NCBI RefSeq assembly: GCF_001750685.1
Contig: NZ_CP017269.1
Span: forward strand, 2,149,416-2,213,415
From: Geosporobacter ferrireducens
Lineage (GTDB): Bacteria > Bacillota > Clostridia > Peptostreptococcales > Thermotaleaceae
Direction: 5' to 3'
DNA length: 64,000 nt
In this document: in pieces, positions 8,935 through 18,610 of the stretch
How positions within the stretch are numbered: the first letter of the stretch is position 1
Layout of the letters: each line of letters starts with the position of its first letter
The notes under the pieces: generated by a model
Database searches by the model: none
Seen by the model: the letters and a program-made list of their open reading frames with translations, nothing else
What the model was told of the DNA's origin: nothing
Position numbers and translations under genes: made by a program

Positions 8935-11900
8935 GCGTGCCACCTCTCATATTACTCTCCTTTTTCAATCTGTCCAGAATCTCTATTTCATAGCAATCCT
9001 TCAGATTCTCAAGAATCTGTATGCCTTCATCGCAATAATCCGTCACAGAATCAGACAGATAGTCCTTAAATACCGATGCTATTCTTTGATCGGAGTCCAT
9101 TGCCAGTCGAATCTGGGCCTTCACACGCAAAATGACACCGATTTCATAGGGATTTTGCAGCTTTCTACTATCTTCTTCAGCTTTCGTCAAATGCTGCAGC
9201 GCCTCTTCATATCTTCCTTCCTGCACCAATAGCAGCGCCAAATATCCTTCAGCTGTAGATCTTCCCCAGAGGGAGTCCAATTTTCCATGGATTTCTAATG
9301 CCTTATAAAAATACTCCTTTGCTTTTTTTTCTTCTCCCATATCAAAAGCCGCCTGCCCTGCATTGGTGTAGAAAGTAGTAAGACCTCTTATCAGTTTTTT
9401 GCCTTCACAGAGTTCAATCGCCTTTTCATAGTGGTCTATGGCTTCCTGAAAGGCTTGAACGTGCCGTTTTCCCTCTCCCATAAAATTATAGGCAGCAGCA
9501 ATATTTAAAACATATTTATCCCGTTCTTTCAAGCTCTGCAATATTTCAATAGCTTCTTTTAGGAATACCTCTGCGGCTTTATATTCGCCAGATAAGATTC
9601 TCTGCAGTCCCTTTAACCGCATCAAGATTCCCATCTCTCCTAAGTTTCCACTTTCATCAGCGATCTTCAAAGCCTTTTCCAAAAATGCGTCCATCTGCTC
9701 CCGATCCTGAATGTTGATACAATAGTAGATCATCTGTCGATACCCCTTAAGCGCCATCCTATAATCTTTCATTTCGACAGCCTCATCAATAACCTTCTGG
9801 ATCAATGTCAGGCCCTCCTGATACTCTCCTTGGCGAATATGGAATCTGCCCAACATATGATAATAAGCAATTTCCAATCTCTTGATTTCCTCACGGCTGC
9901 CTTCCTCTTCTCGTACCTCTTGCAGGAGATTTCCTGCATTCTGTAAATGAATCAACACCTGTTGAGGGCTTAGATATAGTGATCCATCCTGTATCCTGTT
10001 CATATCATTCAGTACGGGAAAAATTTCGTGGCTGAAATGAAGATATTCTTCTAAATTTTTTATGGTATATTTTAGCACAGCCAGCTTACTGCCCGCCTTT
10101 GTAAAATGATAGATCAATTTAGAATAATACTGTACATCGCTTTTATCCTGACGAAGTTTTTTCTCAAGCATCTTTGCAATTCGCTGATGGAGAATCCTTC
10201 TTCCTGAAAGAGAAAGCTTTGAATATACATATTCCCGCAGCTTTTGATGGGTGAAAATAAACCCTGTACGGCTTCCTTCCCCCACTTCCTTTAGAATATG
10301 CTTATTCTGTAATTCTTCTAAAATATCTATTAATACCAGCTCTTTTTTTCCGCTCAGCTCCAATAGGTTTTGAAAAGTTACTTTGTCAAAAAAGACAGAA
10401 GCAATATTCAATATTTTACGGCTTTCTTCAGATATATTCATAAACCGGCTGTTTAGAATATCCTCTATCTTCGTAGTGTACTCTCCAATACTGCCGGTTT
10501 CCTGCATATTTTTAAGGGCTGCTGCCAGAAAAAATGGATTTCCTTCTGTTTCTTTATATAAAAGCGCTTGCAGTTCTTCGGTAAATGGATATTCCGGCAG
10601 CATAACAGCGGCAAATTCTGCTGTTTCTTTTCTATCAAATCGCTTCAATTGGAGTTTGCGAATACGCTGAAGTGCAGCCATCTCTGCAAAGAAGGTGTCT
10701 ATTTTTTTACTGTAGCCTTCCCGGTAGCTCAGGAGGATTAATATAGATCGATTTTGATCCTGCTGGATAATGTTTTTTATTAAGGAAAGACTCATCTCAT
10801 CCATCCAATGAACATCTTCGAATACCAACATGATTTTTTTATGTTTCGCGACTTCTCGGAGCATATCTACGATGGCTTTTTCCGCTACCTGATACTTTAA
10901 AAAGTCTACTTGTTCAATGAGGTTCACATACGCTGAAGGATTGTCCAAAGCAAACACGGGGAAAATATATCCTAGGATATTTCTCCATATTGGGGAAATT
11001 TCAATTTCTTCCCTTTGTAGCAGCAGCGAAAGTTCAGAGAATATTTTGTTCCAAGGCTTAAGCAAGTAATTCTCCTCTGCTTGGTAGCAATAGGATAAAA
11101 AAACATAACTCTCCTTTAAATTAATGCTGCTCAAGAAATGATCCAACAATCTGCTTTTTCCAATACCAGCCTCTCCTAAAACCACCCAGGAAAAAGCTTC
11201 GAAGCCCTCTAAAAAATATTTATAATTGATCCCCAATATTTTCAGTTCCTGCTCTCTTCCATAATAAAAGATTCCGGAGTCTTTCTTCATCTCTGCTTCC
11301 TTAAGGTTTCTTTCCTTTAGCAGGGTTTCATATACATCAATCGTCTTGATATCAGGAGAAATAGACAGTTCTCGCTCCAGTACCTCTACCAGACGATGAT
11401 ATACTTCCATTCCCTTATTATAATGGCCTTGAGTGCCATAGATCTTCATCAATACACGATAGGCCCGCTCATCAAAGGCCTCTGCTGCAATGAGCTGCTT
11501 GCAGTAATTTTCTGCTTGTTGATAGGCTTGTTCTTCCAAACAGATGCGAATCATCCGGTGGAGGCTGTTGATATATATATCTTTATAATGGTCTCGCTGC
11601 TGAAACATCCACTGCTCAAAGGCCTCTGCATCTTTTACCAGAAAGCCCTGCAAAAACTCCCCCTGATAAAGATGTATCCCAGCTTCTCCGCCATTTAAAA
11701 ATATATCTATGTCACAATCTATACGCCAGGAAGGATTTATTTGCAAGATGGATCTCTGGGGCGATAAAATAATGCTGTCATCAATGGCGCGTCGAATCAT
11801 ATATACGGCATTTCGCAAATTTTTCTTTGCAACCTCTTCCTCCGCCTCTCCCCAAAAGAGGTGGACCAGCTCATCCCGCTGGGCTTGCTTCTTAATCAAT

Positions 11901-12004
11901 AAGTAATAAAAAAGTGCTTCAGCCTTTCGAAAGGGAAATAGAATTTGCTTTTCCTGATAGACTACCGCTGGTGTTCCCAATAGATTTGCAGTAATTTGAT
12001 ACAT
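8897..12004 (-). CDS. SARP-type transcriptional regulator with STAND ATPase and TPR repeats (copy 2)
   Basis: A 1035-residue regulator. The N-terminus (about 1-95) is an OmpR/SARP-like winged helix with FRKAEALFYYLL and DELVHLFWGE. A bacterial transcriptional activation (BTAD) domain follows, around 100-235, with YHRLVEVLERELSISPD. A STAND-type AAA ATPase follows, with Walker A LGEAGIGKSR at about 276-285 and Walker B MLVFEDVHWMDE near 391-402. The C-terminal 350 residues are TPR-like helical repeats. Such proteins act as ligand-gated activators. It is a tandem paralogue of the gene at 12029-15067, 24 bases apart with a GGGAGGAATTG site, and its end overlaps the MocA-like gene. The target genes are unknown. 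Confidence 0.88.
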   Translation of the reverse strand: MYQITANLLGTPAVVYQEKQILFPFRKAEALFYYLLIKKQAQRDELVHLFWGEAEEEVAKKNLRNAVYMIRRAIDDSIILSPQRSILQINPSWRIDCDIDIFLNGGEAGIHLYQGEFLQGFLVKDAEAFEQWMFQQRDHYKDIYINSLHRMIRICLEEQAYQQAENYCKQLIAAEAFDERAYRVLMKIYGTQGHYNKGMEVYHRLVEVLERELSISPDIKTIDVYETLLKERNLKEAEMKKDSGIFYYGREQELKILGINYKYFLEGFEAFSWVVLGEAGIGKSRLLDHFLSSINLKESYVFLSYCYQAEENYLLKPWNKIFSELSLLLQREEIEISPIWRNILGYIFPVFALDNPSAYVNLIEQVDFLKYQVAEKAIVDMLREVAKHKKIMLVFEDVHWMDEMSLSLIKNIIQQDQNRSILILLSYREGYSKKIDTFFAEMAALQRIRKLQLKRFDRKETAEFAAVMLPEYPFTEELQALLYKETEGNPFFLAAALKNMQETGSIGEYTTKIEDILNSRFMNISEESRKILNIASVFFDKVTFQNLLELSGKKELVLIDILEELQNKHILKEVGEGSRTGFIFTHQKLREYVYSKLSLSGRRILHQRIAKMLEKKLRQDKSDVQYYSKLIYHFTKAGSKLAVLKYTIKNLEEYLHFSHEIFPVLNDMNRIQDGSLYLSPQQVLIHLQNAGNLLQEVREEEGSREEIKRLEIAYYHMLGRFHIRQGEYQEGLTLIQKVIDEAVEMKDYRMALKGYRQMIYYCINIQDREQMDAFLEKALKIADESGNLGEMGILMRLKGLQRILSGEYKAAEVFLKEAIEILQSLKERDKYVLNIAAAYNFMGEGKRHVQAFQEAIDHYEKAIELCEGKKLIRGLTTFYTNAGQAAFDMGEEKKAKEYFYKALEIHGKLDSLWGRSTAEGYLALLLVQEGRYEEALQHLTKAEEDSRKLQNPYEIGVILRVKAQIRLAMDSDQRIASVFKDYLSDSVTDYCDEGIQILENLKDCYEIEILDRLKKESNMRGGTHGYRDHSSGRIF

Positions 12005-12028
12005 ACAATTCCTCCCTTTGATAACCTA

Positions 12029-15000
12029 TTAGCTCCTGCTTAGTACCTGTAAAATATCAATTTCATAGCTTTCTCTGATTCCCTGAAGCAATTGAATCCC
12101 CTGCTTGCAATACACTGCTGCTTCCACTGGCAACACTCCTGAAAATACTTTCTGCAGTGCTTTATTATTCTTCATACTCACCCGAATCTCTGCCTTTACA
12201 CGACAAAGAAGCGCCCGTTCGTAAGGGCTTTTCAGCTTTTCTCCAAACTTTTCAGCTCGCAATAAGCTGTCTAGCGCCCCTCCATAGTCTCCTTCTTTTA
12301 TCAGCAGCAGGGCCATATAGCCTTCTGCTGTAGATCGTCCCCAGAGGGTATCCAGTTGATTATAGGTATCAATGGCCTTCTTAAAATAGTTTTTGGCACG
12401 AAGATAATCCCCCATGTCAAAGGCGGCTTGTCCTCCATGGGTATAAAAAATGGTAGAACCCCGGAATACATTTTTTTCTTCACAAATTCCAATAGCCTGT
12501 TCATAATAATGAAGTGCTCCAGAAAACTTCATGTTATACCTTCGGATTTCTCCAATATAATGATAGGCCGCTGCAATATTCAGACTATATTTATCTTCCT
12601 TGCGATTCAGCCTCTGGAAAATTTCAATGGATTGATGCAACATCTCCTCTGCACCGTCAAACTCTCCTGCCATTATTTTATTTAATCCCTTTAAACGCAG
12701 GAAAATGCCCATTTCTTTTTGCTGATCCAAAGTCCTTGCCAGGGCTAATCCTTTCTCCACATACTCTGCCATTTGCTCAATATCGTGAACTTGAATACCA
12801 TAATAGATCATCTGACGATAGCCCTTTAATAGATATTCACTGTTCTTTGTTGCGTGGGCAGCTTCAATCATCTGATAAATCACATCTAACCCTTGACTGT
12901 ATTCACCCTCCTTGATATAGTAGCGGCCTTCCATATGAAGAAACATGATCTTTAACGCCAAATATTCTTCTTTTTCTCCTACATCCTTTTTAAATTGCTC
13001 TAGGCTTCTGTTGATATGATTGAATTGTTTGAGGGCTTCTTCTTCCTTAAGCCATTGAATTTTTTCCTTCTCCAGATCCTCGTCTTCTAAAAGTGGAAAC
13101 AACTCATGGCTGAAATCCAGATAGATATCCAGGTTCATAATCTCGTATTTGAGAGCCGCCAATCGATTCCCGGCATGGGTAAAGTGATAAATCAGCCTAG
13201 AATAGACCAGCCTATCCCGGTGGTCATGCTGCAGGCTTTGCTCTAATAAATGTGCTACTTTACCATGAAGAATTTTTCTTCGTGCCGGCGAAAGCTGCAA
13301 ATATATAAATTCTCGCAGTTTCTGGTGGGTAAAGGTAAAAGCACTCTCCTCTTCCTCTGTATCAATTAATATATATTTGCTTTGGAGTTCTTCTATAATA
13401 TCGAGAATCTCCATTTCTTCTTTCCTGCTGAGGATTTTTAGAGCTCTCAGGCTTACCTTGTCGAAGAATAGGGATGCAATATTCAAAAGCTTCATACTTT
13501 CTTCAGAAAGATCAAGCAGCCTGCACCTTAGTACATCCTGGATTTTTGCAGACATTTGCTCTGGATTTCCTTTCCCCCGGATGGCATTGAGATATTCTAC
13601 AAGAAAAAAGGCATTTCCTTCTGTCTCGTGATACACCCGGTTTTTCAGAGCAGGGGTCATCATATGCTCCGGGAACATTCCGCTAATAAACTCCTCTACC
13701 TCGGGCTTTGTAAATCGGGACAGGGAGATTTTTTCCATGAGCTGAACATTAGACATGGAGGCTATGAATCGATCCACTTCTTTCCCATAGCTGTTTCTGC
13801 AGGTTGCAATCAACCATATAGGACTATGCTCCTTGTGCAACAGGATACTGCTTAGGAGAGAAAGGCTCATAGGATCCATCCATTGGAGGTCTTCAAAAAC
13901 AAAAACCAATTTTTTATTTTGAGAAATTAACTTTAAAAGACCTAGGACCGCTTCCTCAGCTACTTGAAACTTTAACCGGTCAATTTGTTCCACAGGGTTT
14001 ACCTTAATCTCTCCTTTTTCTGCAGCAAAGGATGGAAAAAGATATGCCAAAATGTTCTGCCAATGGGCAGGAATACGAATATCCGTCTCTATAAGCAGTT
14101 CTGAAAGCTTTCCAAAGATCGTTTGCCACGGTTTCAAAAAGTCTCTCTCTTCTGCCTGATAACAATTGGCTTCCAGCACAAGCAATTTCTCTTCCTGGAG
14201 ACTTTTTACAAAATGGCTCTTTAGTTTGGATTTTCCTACACCTGCTTCGCCTACCAACAGCGCCGCTTTTCCATCCTCACCTACAGTAAACCGGTGATAT
14301 GCATGATTTAAAGCATTGATTTCTCTATATCTTCCATAGAAAAAGTCCTCCGGTTGTTTATCTCTTGCTTTTTTCATGGAGGACATCTGCTGATAGAGGG
14401 TTGTTGTCTCCTGATCCGGTGCGATACCTAACTCCCGCCACAACTGATCCGCCAATTTTCGATAGAGTTCTAATGCTTTGTGGAAAGAGCCTTGTGCTTC
14501 ATAGATCAGCATTAAAAAACGATGGGTTCTTTCATCAAAAGGATCGGCCGTGATAATCAGCTTACCAAAGTATTCTGCATCCTCCAGCAAGTTTTTTTCA
14601 TAATGCTCCTCCAGAAGACGGTTCAATCTGGCAATGTATTGATCGCGATACTGTTCCCGCTTGAGCAGCAGCCATTCTTCAAAGCCGTTTCCTTCTTTAA
14701 GGAAAAAACCCTGCAAAAATTCTCCCGTATAGAGTTCATGCCCTCTTTCTGCATCTTCGAGAAAGGTCTTCAAATCCGTTTCAATAGGAATCTGCGGATT
14801 CAGCATTACCATAGATTTTTGCGGAGATATAATAACCTCTGCATCAAAAGCCTTTCTGATTTTATACATGGCTTGTCTCAGGTTCTTCTTTGCCGTCTCT
14901 TCTCCTGCTTCAGGCCATAACAAACCCACCAGCTCATCACGGGTAGCTTGCTGGTGTACCAGTAGATAATAAAAAAGGGCCTCTGCTTTCCGAAAAGGCA

Positions 15001-15067
15001 GAAACACAATTTCTCCATTTTGGGTGATCGTAGGTGTTGAAAAAAGCTTAACCTGAATCAAATCCAT
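12029..15067 (-). CDS. SARP-type transcriptional regulator with STAND ATPase and TPR repeats (copy 1)
   Basis: A 1012-residue paralogue of the downstream gene with the same layout: winged helix (FRKAEALFYYLLVHQQATRD), BTAD domain (about 100-230), Walker A VGEAGVGKSK near 272-281, Walker B LVFVFEDLQWMDP, then TPR-like repeats. Both contain the rare conserved phrase RKAEALFYYLL and NCYQAEE/SYCYQAEE. Divergence between copies is large, so the duplication is old. The ATG has GAGGAGCG upstream. It is the first gene of the operon with the second regulator and the MocA-like gene. Confidence 0.88.
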   Translation of the reverse strand: MDLIQVKLFSTPTITQNGEIVFLPFRKAEALFYYLLVHQQATRDELVGLLWPEAGEETAKKNLRQAMYKIRKAFDAEVIISPQKSMVMLNPQIPIETDLKTFLEDAERGHELYTGEFLQGFFLKEGNGFEEWLLLKREQYRDQYIARLNRLLEEHYEKNLLEDAEYFGKLIITADPFDERTHRFLMLIYEAQGSFHKALELYRKLADQLWRELGIAPDQETTTLYQQMSSMKKARDKQPEDFFYGRYREINALNHAYHRFTVGEDGKAALLVGEAGVGKSKLKSHFVKSLQEEKLLVLEANCYQAEERDFLKPWQTIFGKLSELLIETDIRIPAHWQNILAYLFPSFAAEKGEIKVNPVEQIDRLKFQVAEEAVLGLLKLISQNKKLVFVFEDLQWMDPMSLSLLSSILLHKEHSPIWLIATCRNSYGKEVDRFIASMSNVQLMEKISLSRFTKPEVEEFISGMFPEHMMTPALKNRVYHETEGNAFFLVEYLNAIRGKGNPEQMSAKIQDVLRCRLLDLSEESMKLLNIASLFFDKVSLRALKILSRKEEMEILDIIEELQSKYILIDTEEEESAFTFTHQKLREFIYLQLSPARRKILHGKVAHLLEQSLQHDHRDRLVYSRLIYHFTHAGNRLAALKYEIMNLDIYLDFSHELFPLLEDEDLEKEKIQWLKEEEALKQFNHINRSLEQFKKDVGEKEEYLALKIMFLHMEGRYYIKEGEYSQGLDVIYQMIEAAHATKNSEYLLKGYRQMIYYGIQVHDIEQMAEYVEKGLALARTLDQQKEMGIFLRLKGLNKIMAGEFDGAEEMLHQSIEIFQRLNRKEDKYSLNIAAAYHYIGEIRRYNMKFSGALHYYEQAIGICEEKNVFRGSTIFYTHGGQAAFDMGDYLRAKNYFKKAIDTYNQLDTLWGRSTAEGYMALLLIKEGDYGGALDSLLRAEKFGEKLKSPYERALLCRVKAEIRVSMKNNKALQKVFSGVLPVEAAVYCKQGIQLLQGIRESYEIDILQVLSRS

Positions 15068-15084
15068 AAACGCTCCTCTTCAAA

Positions 15085-15109
15085 GACAAGGGGACGGTTC
15101 TCTTGTCTA
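15085..15109. repeat. REP palindrome left of RAYT 1
   Basis: AGACAAG and CTTGTCT flank the core GGGACGGTTCT. The palindrome covers the 3' end of the RAYT gene, and its inverted partner lies at 15939-15963 just upstream of the gene. Confidence 0.8.
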
Positions 15110-15901
15110 TCCTCTAAGTGTTTTGTTAATCTTATCCTTATTCATACCGGTAATCGCTGCAATTTTCCGAATGGATAAGTTTGTTTTCGTCTTGAATTCC
15201 CGAATGAACGCTTCCGGAAGGTCTGCGCTTGCACTTTCCTTGCTATCTAGTCCCCAATTTAGCAACATCTTCTCATAAAGCGCTTTGGCCTCTTCCTCGT
15301 CTAAAACTTCTTCCTTTTCTTCTATGTCAATAAACTCATCCGCGTTTTCTTCTCTCATATATTTATGAAACAGTGTTTTGGCTGTTTTCACATTTTTGGA
15401 GAAGATCCCTAAGACTGTATCGGTATCTACAACATTAGAAAAGCAATTGTTATTGTATATATATGCGTTGTAACTGCTCCATTTGTAATCCTCGGGACGC
15501 TTTACTAATCCAGCCTTTACCGGATTTTGGTGTATATATCGGGTTAATGAAAGGATATAACGATCTTCTTCAACTGTTTCACTTCGAAACCGGTCTTGGA
15601 ACAGGTGCCCCACTCTTTTATACTTTTTGTTGAAATAATAGACATAACTCACAGTAATTCGCTTCATTATTTTAGCAATATCCTCTTCTCCTTCATTCAT
15701 CAAAAGGTGAAGGTGGTTGTCCATTAAGCAAAAAGCATGAATAGAATAGCAGTACCCTTCTTTCTTGCTTTCCAAGATGTCTATGAAGTACTGTTTATCT
15801 TCGTCATTATGGAATATATTCCTCTTTTCATTTCCCCGAAGTATGATGTGGTAATATCCACTTTCACTTTTTACTCTTTTTTGCCTTGGCATCATCATCA
15901 C
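15107..15901 (-). CDS. REP-associated tyrosine transposase (RAYT 1, IS200-like HUH enzyme)
   Basis: A 264-residue Y1-transposase-fold protein. Landmarks are GYYHIILRGNEKRNIF, the HUH pair in CLMDNHLHLLM (about residues 63-71), the helix with the catalytic tyrosine SYVYYFNKKYKRVGHLFQDR, then RYIHQNPVKAGLV and WSSYNAY. The C-terminal extension ends in a helix-turn-helix-like stretch SIRKIAAITGMNKDKINKTL. RAYTs nick and join single-stranded REP hairpins. The gene is bounded on both sides by inverted REP palindromes, the usual REP-RAYT-REP arrangement. It is only distantly related to the two nearly identical RAYTs at 24.3 and 35.4 kb. Confidence 0.92.
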   Translation of the reverse strand: MMMMPRQKRVKSESGYYHIILRGNEKRNIFHNDEDKQYFIDILESKKEGYCYSIHAFCLMDNHLHLLMNEGEEDIAKIMKRITVSYVYYFNKKYKRVGHLFQDRFRSETVEEDRYILSLTRYIHQNPVKAGLVKRPEDYKWSSYNAYIYNNNCFSNVVDTDTVLGIFSKNVKTAKTLFHKYMREENADEFIDIEEKEEVLDEEEAKALYEKMLLNWGLDSKESASADLPEAFIREFKTKTNLSIRKIAAITGMNKDKINKTLRG

Positions 15902-15938
15902 CCAATGTAAATTATATCCATATACGCTTATTGTGTCA

Positions 15939-15963
15939 AGACAGGAGAACCGTCCCCTCGTCT
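15939..15963. repeat. REP palindrome right of RAYT 1
   Basis: AGACAGGAGAACCGTCCCCT followed by CGTCT is the inverted partner of the palindrome at 15085-15109, so the RAYT gene sits between two facing REPs. Confidence 0.78.
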
Positions 15964-16035
15964 ATTAAAGTATTTGGATAAAATACCGAAAAAATAAATA
16001 AGAGATTATATATTTTACACAGGGAGGTTATCCGT

Positions 16036-16818
16036 ATGAATATCCATTCAACAGGCAGTACGCATTCTATTCTTTGGAAAAATACACTACAGGAGCATCC
16101 ACAGCGCCAAAATCAGAAATTAAATAAGGTCTGTGAAATGATTGAAACCAAGATATCTAATAAAGCTGTAAGCTTAGAGCTAAGCGAGGAGGCCATTCAA
16201 AAGCTTAAGATCAGAAATTTGTATAGGACAGAAAAATTGGAAAATAAAATTGAAGAATATTATAAAACCTTTGAGCAGAAAGCAAATCTTTTAACAGAGA
16301 TAGATAAAACTTTAGATGAAATTCTAAACAGCTTTAAGAGCTTCTGGGACAAAGCAGCTAACCAAAAGGAATCCTCTGAGCCTGCCGGAGAGCAGCAGGA
16401 GACTCCTGCAATTGAAGAAACGCCAGAAAACCATAATTTAAACGATGAACTTTTGGCGGAAGCAAATGATATTGAAAAAAGTATAAAAGATATTGCTGAT
16501 CTGATAGAAGCGGTTGAAAAAATGAAAGCCCAACGGGAAGGGGTATCCTATTCACAAGAAGACTCCTTAGCTACACAATTTAGAAATGCAGATTTGCTGA
16601 ATGATCCCTCATCCGCTTGGAAAGCCGTTAATGAAGCCAAAAAAATGCTTTTAGATGAACTGCTTGAGCTTTCTAAAAGAGTCGGTGAAATGGAAAAGGA
16701 AATAGAAAAAATGATGCAGGGCTTAGATGCAAAGCAGTTAAAATATATGTCTGAATCTAAGATGGCCGATGTCCTTGAAATGTTTATAGAAAATGAGAAG
16801 ATAGAAGGATATTTATAG
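16036..16818 (+). CDS. Coiled-coil protein of unknown function
   Basis: A 260-residue, highly charged protein with no signal peptide or membrane segment. Long stretches are predicted by eye to be coiled coil (about 50-110, 145-175 and 200-250), with an acidic, Pro/Glu-rich linker near 118-140. The motif VSLELSEEAIQKLK opens the first helix region. No family is recognised. The GGGAGG site before the ATG and a strong terminator behind the stop show that it is a real single-gene transcript. It could be a cell-division, flagellar or scaffold-type protein, but nothing in the neighbourhood decides this. Confidence 0.7.
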   Translation: MNIHSTGSTHSILWKNTLQEHPQRQNQKLNKVCEMIETKISNKAVSLELSEEAIQKLKIRNLYRTEKLENKIEEYYKTFEQKANLLTEIDKTLDEILNSFKSFWDKAANQKESSEPAGEQQETPAIEETPENHNLNDELLAEANDIEKSIKDIADLIEAVEKMKAQREGVSYSQEDSLATQFRNADLLNDPSSAWKAVNEAKKMLLDELLELSKRVGEMEKEIEKMMQGLDAKQLKYMSESKMADVLEMFIENEKIEGYL

Positions 16819-16839
16819 AGTCTATCCCGTAAAATGTGT

Positions 16840-16886
16840 AAACCGCTTAAATGGTGCAAATATTTACCACCATCTAAGCGGTTTTT
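16840..16886 (+). terminator. Terminator of the coiled-coil gene, possibly bidirectional
   Basis: AAACCGCTTA...GGTG pairs with CACC...TAAGCGGTTTTT, a long interrupted stem with A and T tracts on either side. It separates this gene from the convergent anti-sigma gene. Confidence 0.8.
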
Positions 16887-16971
16887 ACTATTTTAAAATA
16901 ACAATTACCCTATCAACAGTTTTTTAGAAGCATTCAGTGACGGCAGGCTGTGTGACAATTTTCTGTCTCAT

Positions 16972-17922
16972 CTATGATTTTCCTGTCTTCAACCCCTCCA
17001 TGAAGGCTTTCGCAATCTTTACAGCTTCCTCCATGGTAAGCTCAAATTCTTTTAAGGTATTGATCCGGTATCTGACGCCATTGACGGACCAGATTAAGTA
17101 ATAGCCCTTAATAATTCCTTCAGGCTCCGTATATATATCAGATTGTCCTATTCCATTTTCATAAATAAACTTATAATCGGGATAGGTTTCTTCAATCCAA
17201 GCCGCCTTTACACTTCCTACCTTTGGTTCGGCAACTAAGACTATATTTTTTTCCTCTATGGGTACGTCTGCATCTTCCATAGTAATAAACAGCTTATCGC
17301 CCCTCTGATCCATATAAGTAGCATGTACATCCCTATAAGGCTTATAGTCACTGAGATGATTAAAGGTATCCTCATCCGCTATAGCTCTAATCATAACCCA
17401 TTGGAGCTGTTTCCACTCCTCTGCATTTACAGGTTTCGTAATCCCTACCCCTTCGGATTTGCGTTCATATGTATATTCTTCGCAAAGGGTTTCAGGGAAG
17501 TGAACATGAAAACCCAGCTTTTCTGTCAGTTCTGCCTCGCTTAGCCCAGATCCTCTAGAGACGATTGGTTTAAATATCTCATCTGTATCTGGCTTTTCAA
17601 CTATTTTGTATTCATCCTTCTGCTTTTCAAGCACAAATATTGTTTTAATAGTATTGGCTGCCTCTAATGCAAGGGCTCTGACTTCTACTGAAAATGTCAG
17701 CAGTATTCCCGTAAAAGCTAAAATACCGCACAAGGAAACGGCAATCCATCTTTTTATCAATATTTTTGTATATCCGGTATTCCATGTATTGTCATCACTA
17801 GGGGTGTCCGTCCCGATACGCTTTATAATCTTCTCAAACATTTCATCTGAGAGTTCAGCCTCCTTAGCTTTTATGGCAAGCTCCGACTTGATCTTCGCAT
17901 CAAGGTCCTGTCTGTTAATCAT
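16972..17922 (-). CDS. Membrane-anchored anti-sigma factor (DUF4367-like)
   Basis: A 316-residue protein with a cytosolic N-terminal part (1-55), one membrane helix (WIAVSLCGILAFTGILLTFS, about 59-78) and an extracellular domain. The outer part has the features of DUF4367-type sensors: SGLSEAELTEKLGFHVHFPE and a C-terminal GYYLIWSVNGVRYRI. The start overlaps the end of the sigma-factor gene by eight bases, the usual sigma/anti-sigma arrangement. It probably holds the sigma factor inactive until an envelope signal arrives. The signal is unknown. Confidence 0.8.
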   Translation of the reverse strand: MINRQDLDAKIKSELAIKAKEAELSDEMFEKIIKRIGTDTPSDDNTWNTGYTKILIKRWIAVSLCGILAFTGILLTFSVEVRALALEAANTIKTIFVLEKQKDEYKIVEKPDTDEIFKPIVSRGSGLSEAELTEKLGFHVHFPETLCEEYTYERKSEGVGITKPVNAEEWKQLQWVMIRAIADEDTFNHLSDYKPYRDVHATYMDQRGDKLFITMEDADVPIEEKNIVLVAEPKVGSVKAAWIEETYPDYKFIYENGIGQSDIYTEPEGIIKGYYLIWSVNGVRYRINTLKEFELTMEEAVKIAKAFMEGLKTGKS

Positions 17923-18502
17923 TCATCCTACACTCCTTTCCCCTGTAGATCATCTTGATAGTATCTTCATCCAAAATCTCACAGAGTTCTTTTTGCAGAA
18001 GCTTTTTCGCGTTATGCAGCCTGGATTTTACCGTCCCCTGAAAGCAGCCAAGCACCATTGAAATCTGCTTAATGGTCATATCATTAAAGTAATAAAGGAT
18101 AATGACCGTTTTTAAGGGCGGACTTAGTTTTTCGATCGCTTCATGTATAAGCAGCCTGTTTGCTATCAGGTCTTCCGTGGTGCCAGAAGTCCCGTCGCAG
18201 TGCAAATCCCTATGAATTCCCTTCTCAATAAAGGGTATATTTTGATGCTTTGCCGACATCTTCCAAGCCAACCTTATCAGCAGCTTGTAAAACCATACAT
18301 CAAAAGCACTGGGTTCTTTTAACTTCTTTATCTCCCTATAGCATTGAAAAAAAGCCTCTTGCACAATGTCTTCAGCAATTCCCTTATGTCCGGCTATAAG
18401 ATATGCTGTACCCATGGCATTCTTACTGTATATTCTATAAAGTTGCTCAAAGCTTTCCCGATCGCCCAGCTGGCAGCGTTTTATCAAAGTTACTCGGTCC
18501 AA
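17915..18502 (-). CDS. ECF-type RNA polymerase sigma factor
   Basis: A 195-residue group IV sigma factor. Region 2 includes FEQLYRIYSKNAMGTAYLI and GIAEDIVQEAFFQCYREI, and region 4 includes LSPPLKTVIILYYFNDMTIKQISMVLGC and GTVKSRLHNAKKLL. It directs RNA polymerase to a small regulon, probably including its own operon. It is followed by an overlapping membrane anti-sigma gene. The start has AAGGAGG a few bases upstream. Confidence 0.92.
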   Translation of the reverse strand: MDRVTLIKRCQLGDRESFEQLYRIYSKNAMGTAYLIAGHKGIAEDIVQEAFFQCYREIKKLKEPSAFDVWFYKLLIRLAWKMSAKHQNIPFIEKGIHRDLHCDGTSGTTEDLIANRLLIHEAIEKLSPPLKTVIILYYFNDMTIKQISMVLGCFQGTVKSRLHNAKKLLQKELCEILDEDTIKMIYRGKECRMND

Positions 18503-18585
18503 AATTTTTCCTCCTTACTTTTTAGGAGCTCCTATATAATAAGAGAGATATAAATCCGTCAAAAGGTTCATTTATTTTTTCATAA

Positions 18586-18610
18586 AGACAAGGGGACGGT
18601 TCTTCTGTCT
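18586..18610. repeat. REP palindrome next to a decayed RAYT
   Basis: AGACAAGGGGACGGTTCTTC followed by TGTCT is a close copy of the palindrome left of RAYT 1, here bordering the RAYT relic at 18611-18930. Confidence 0.75.
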
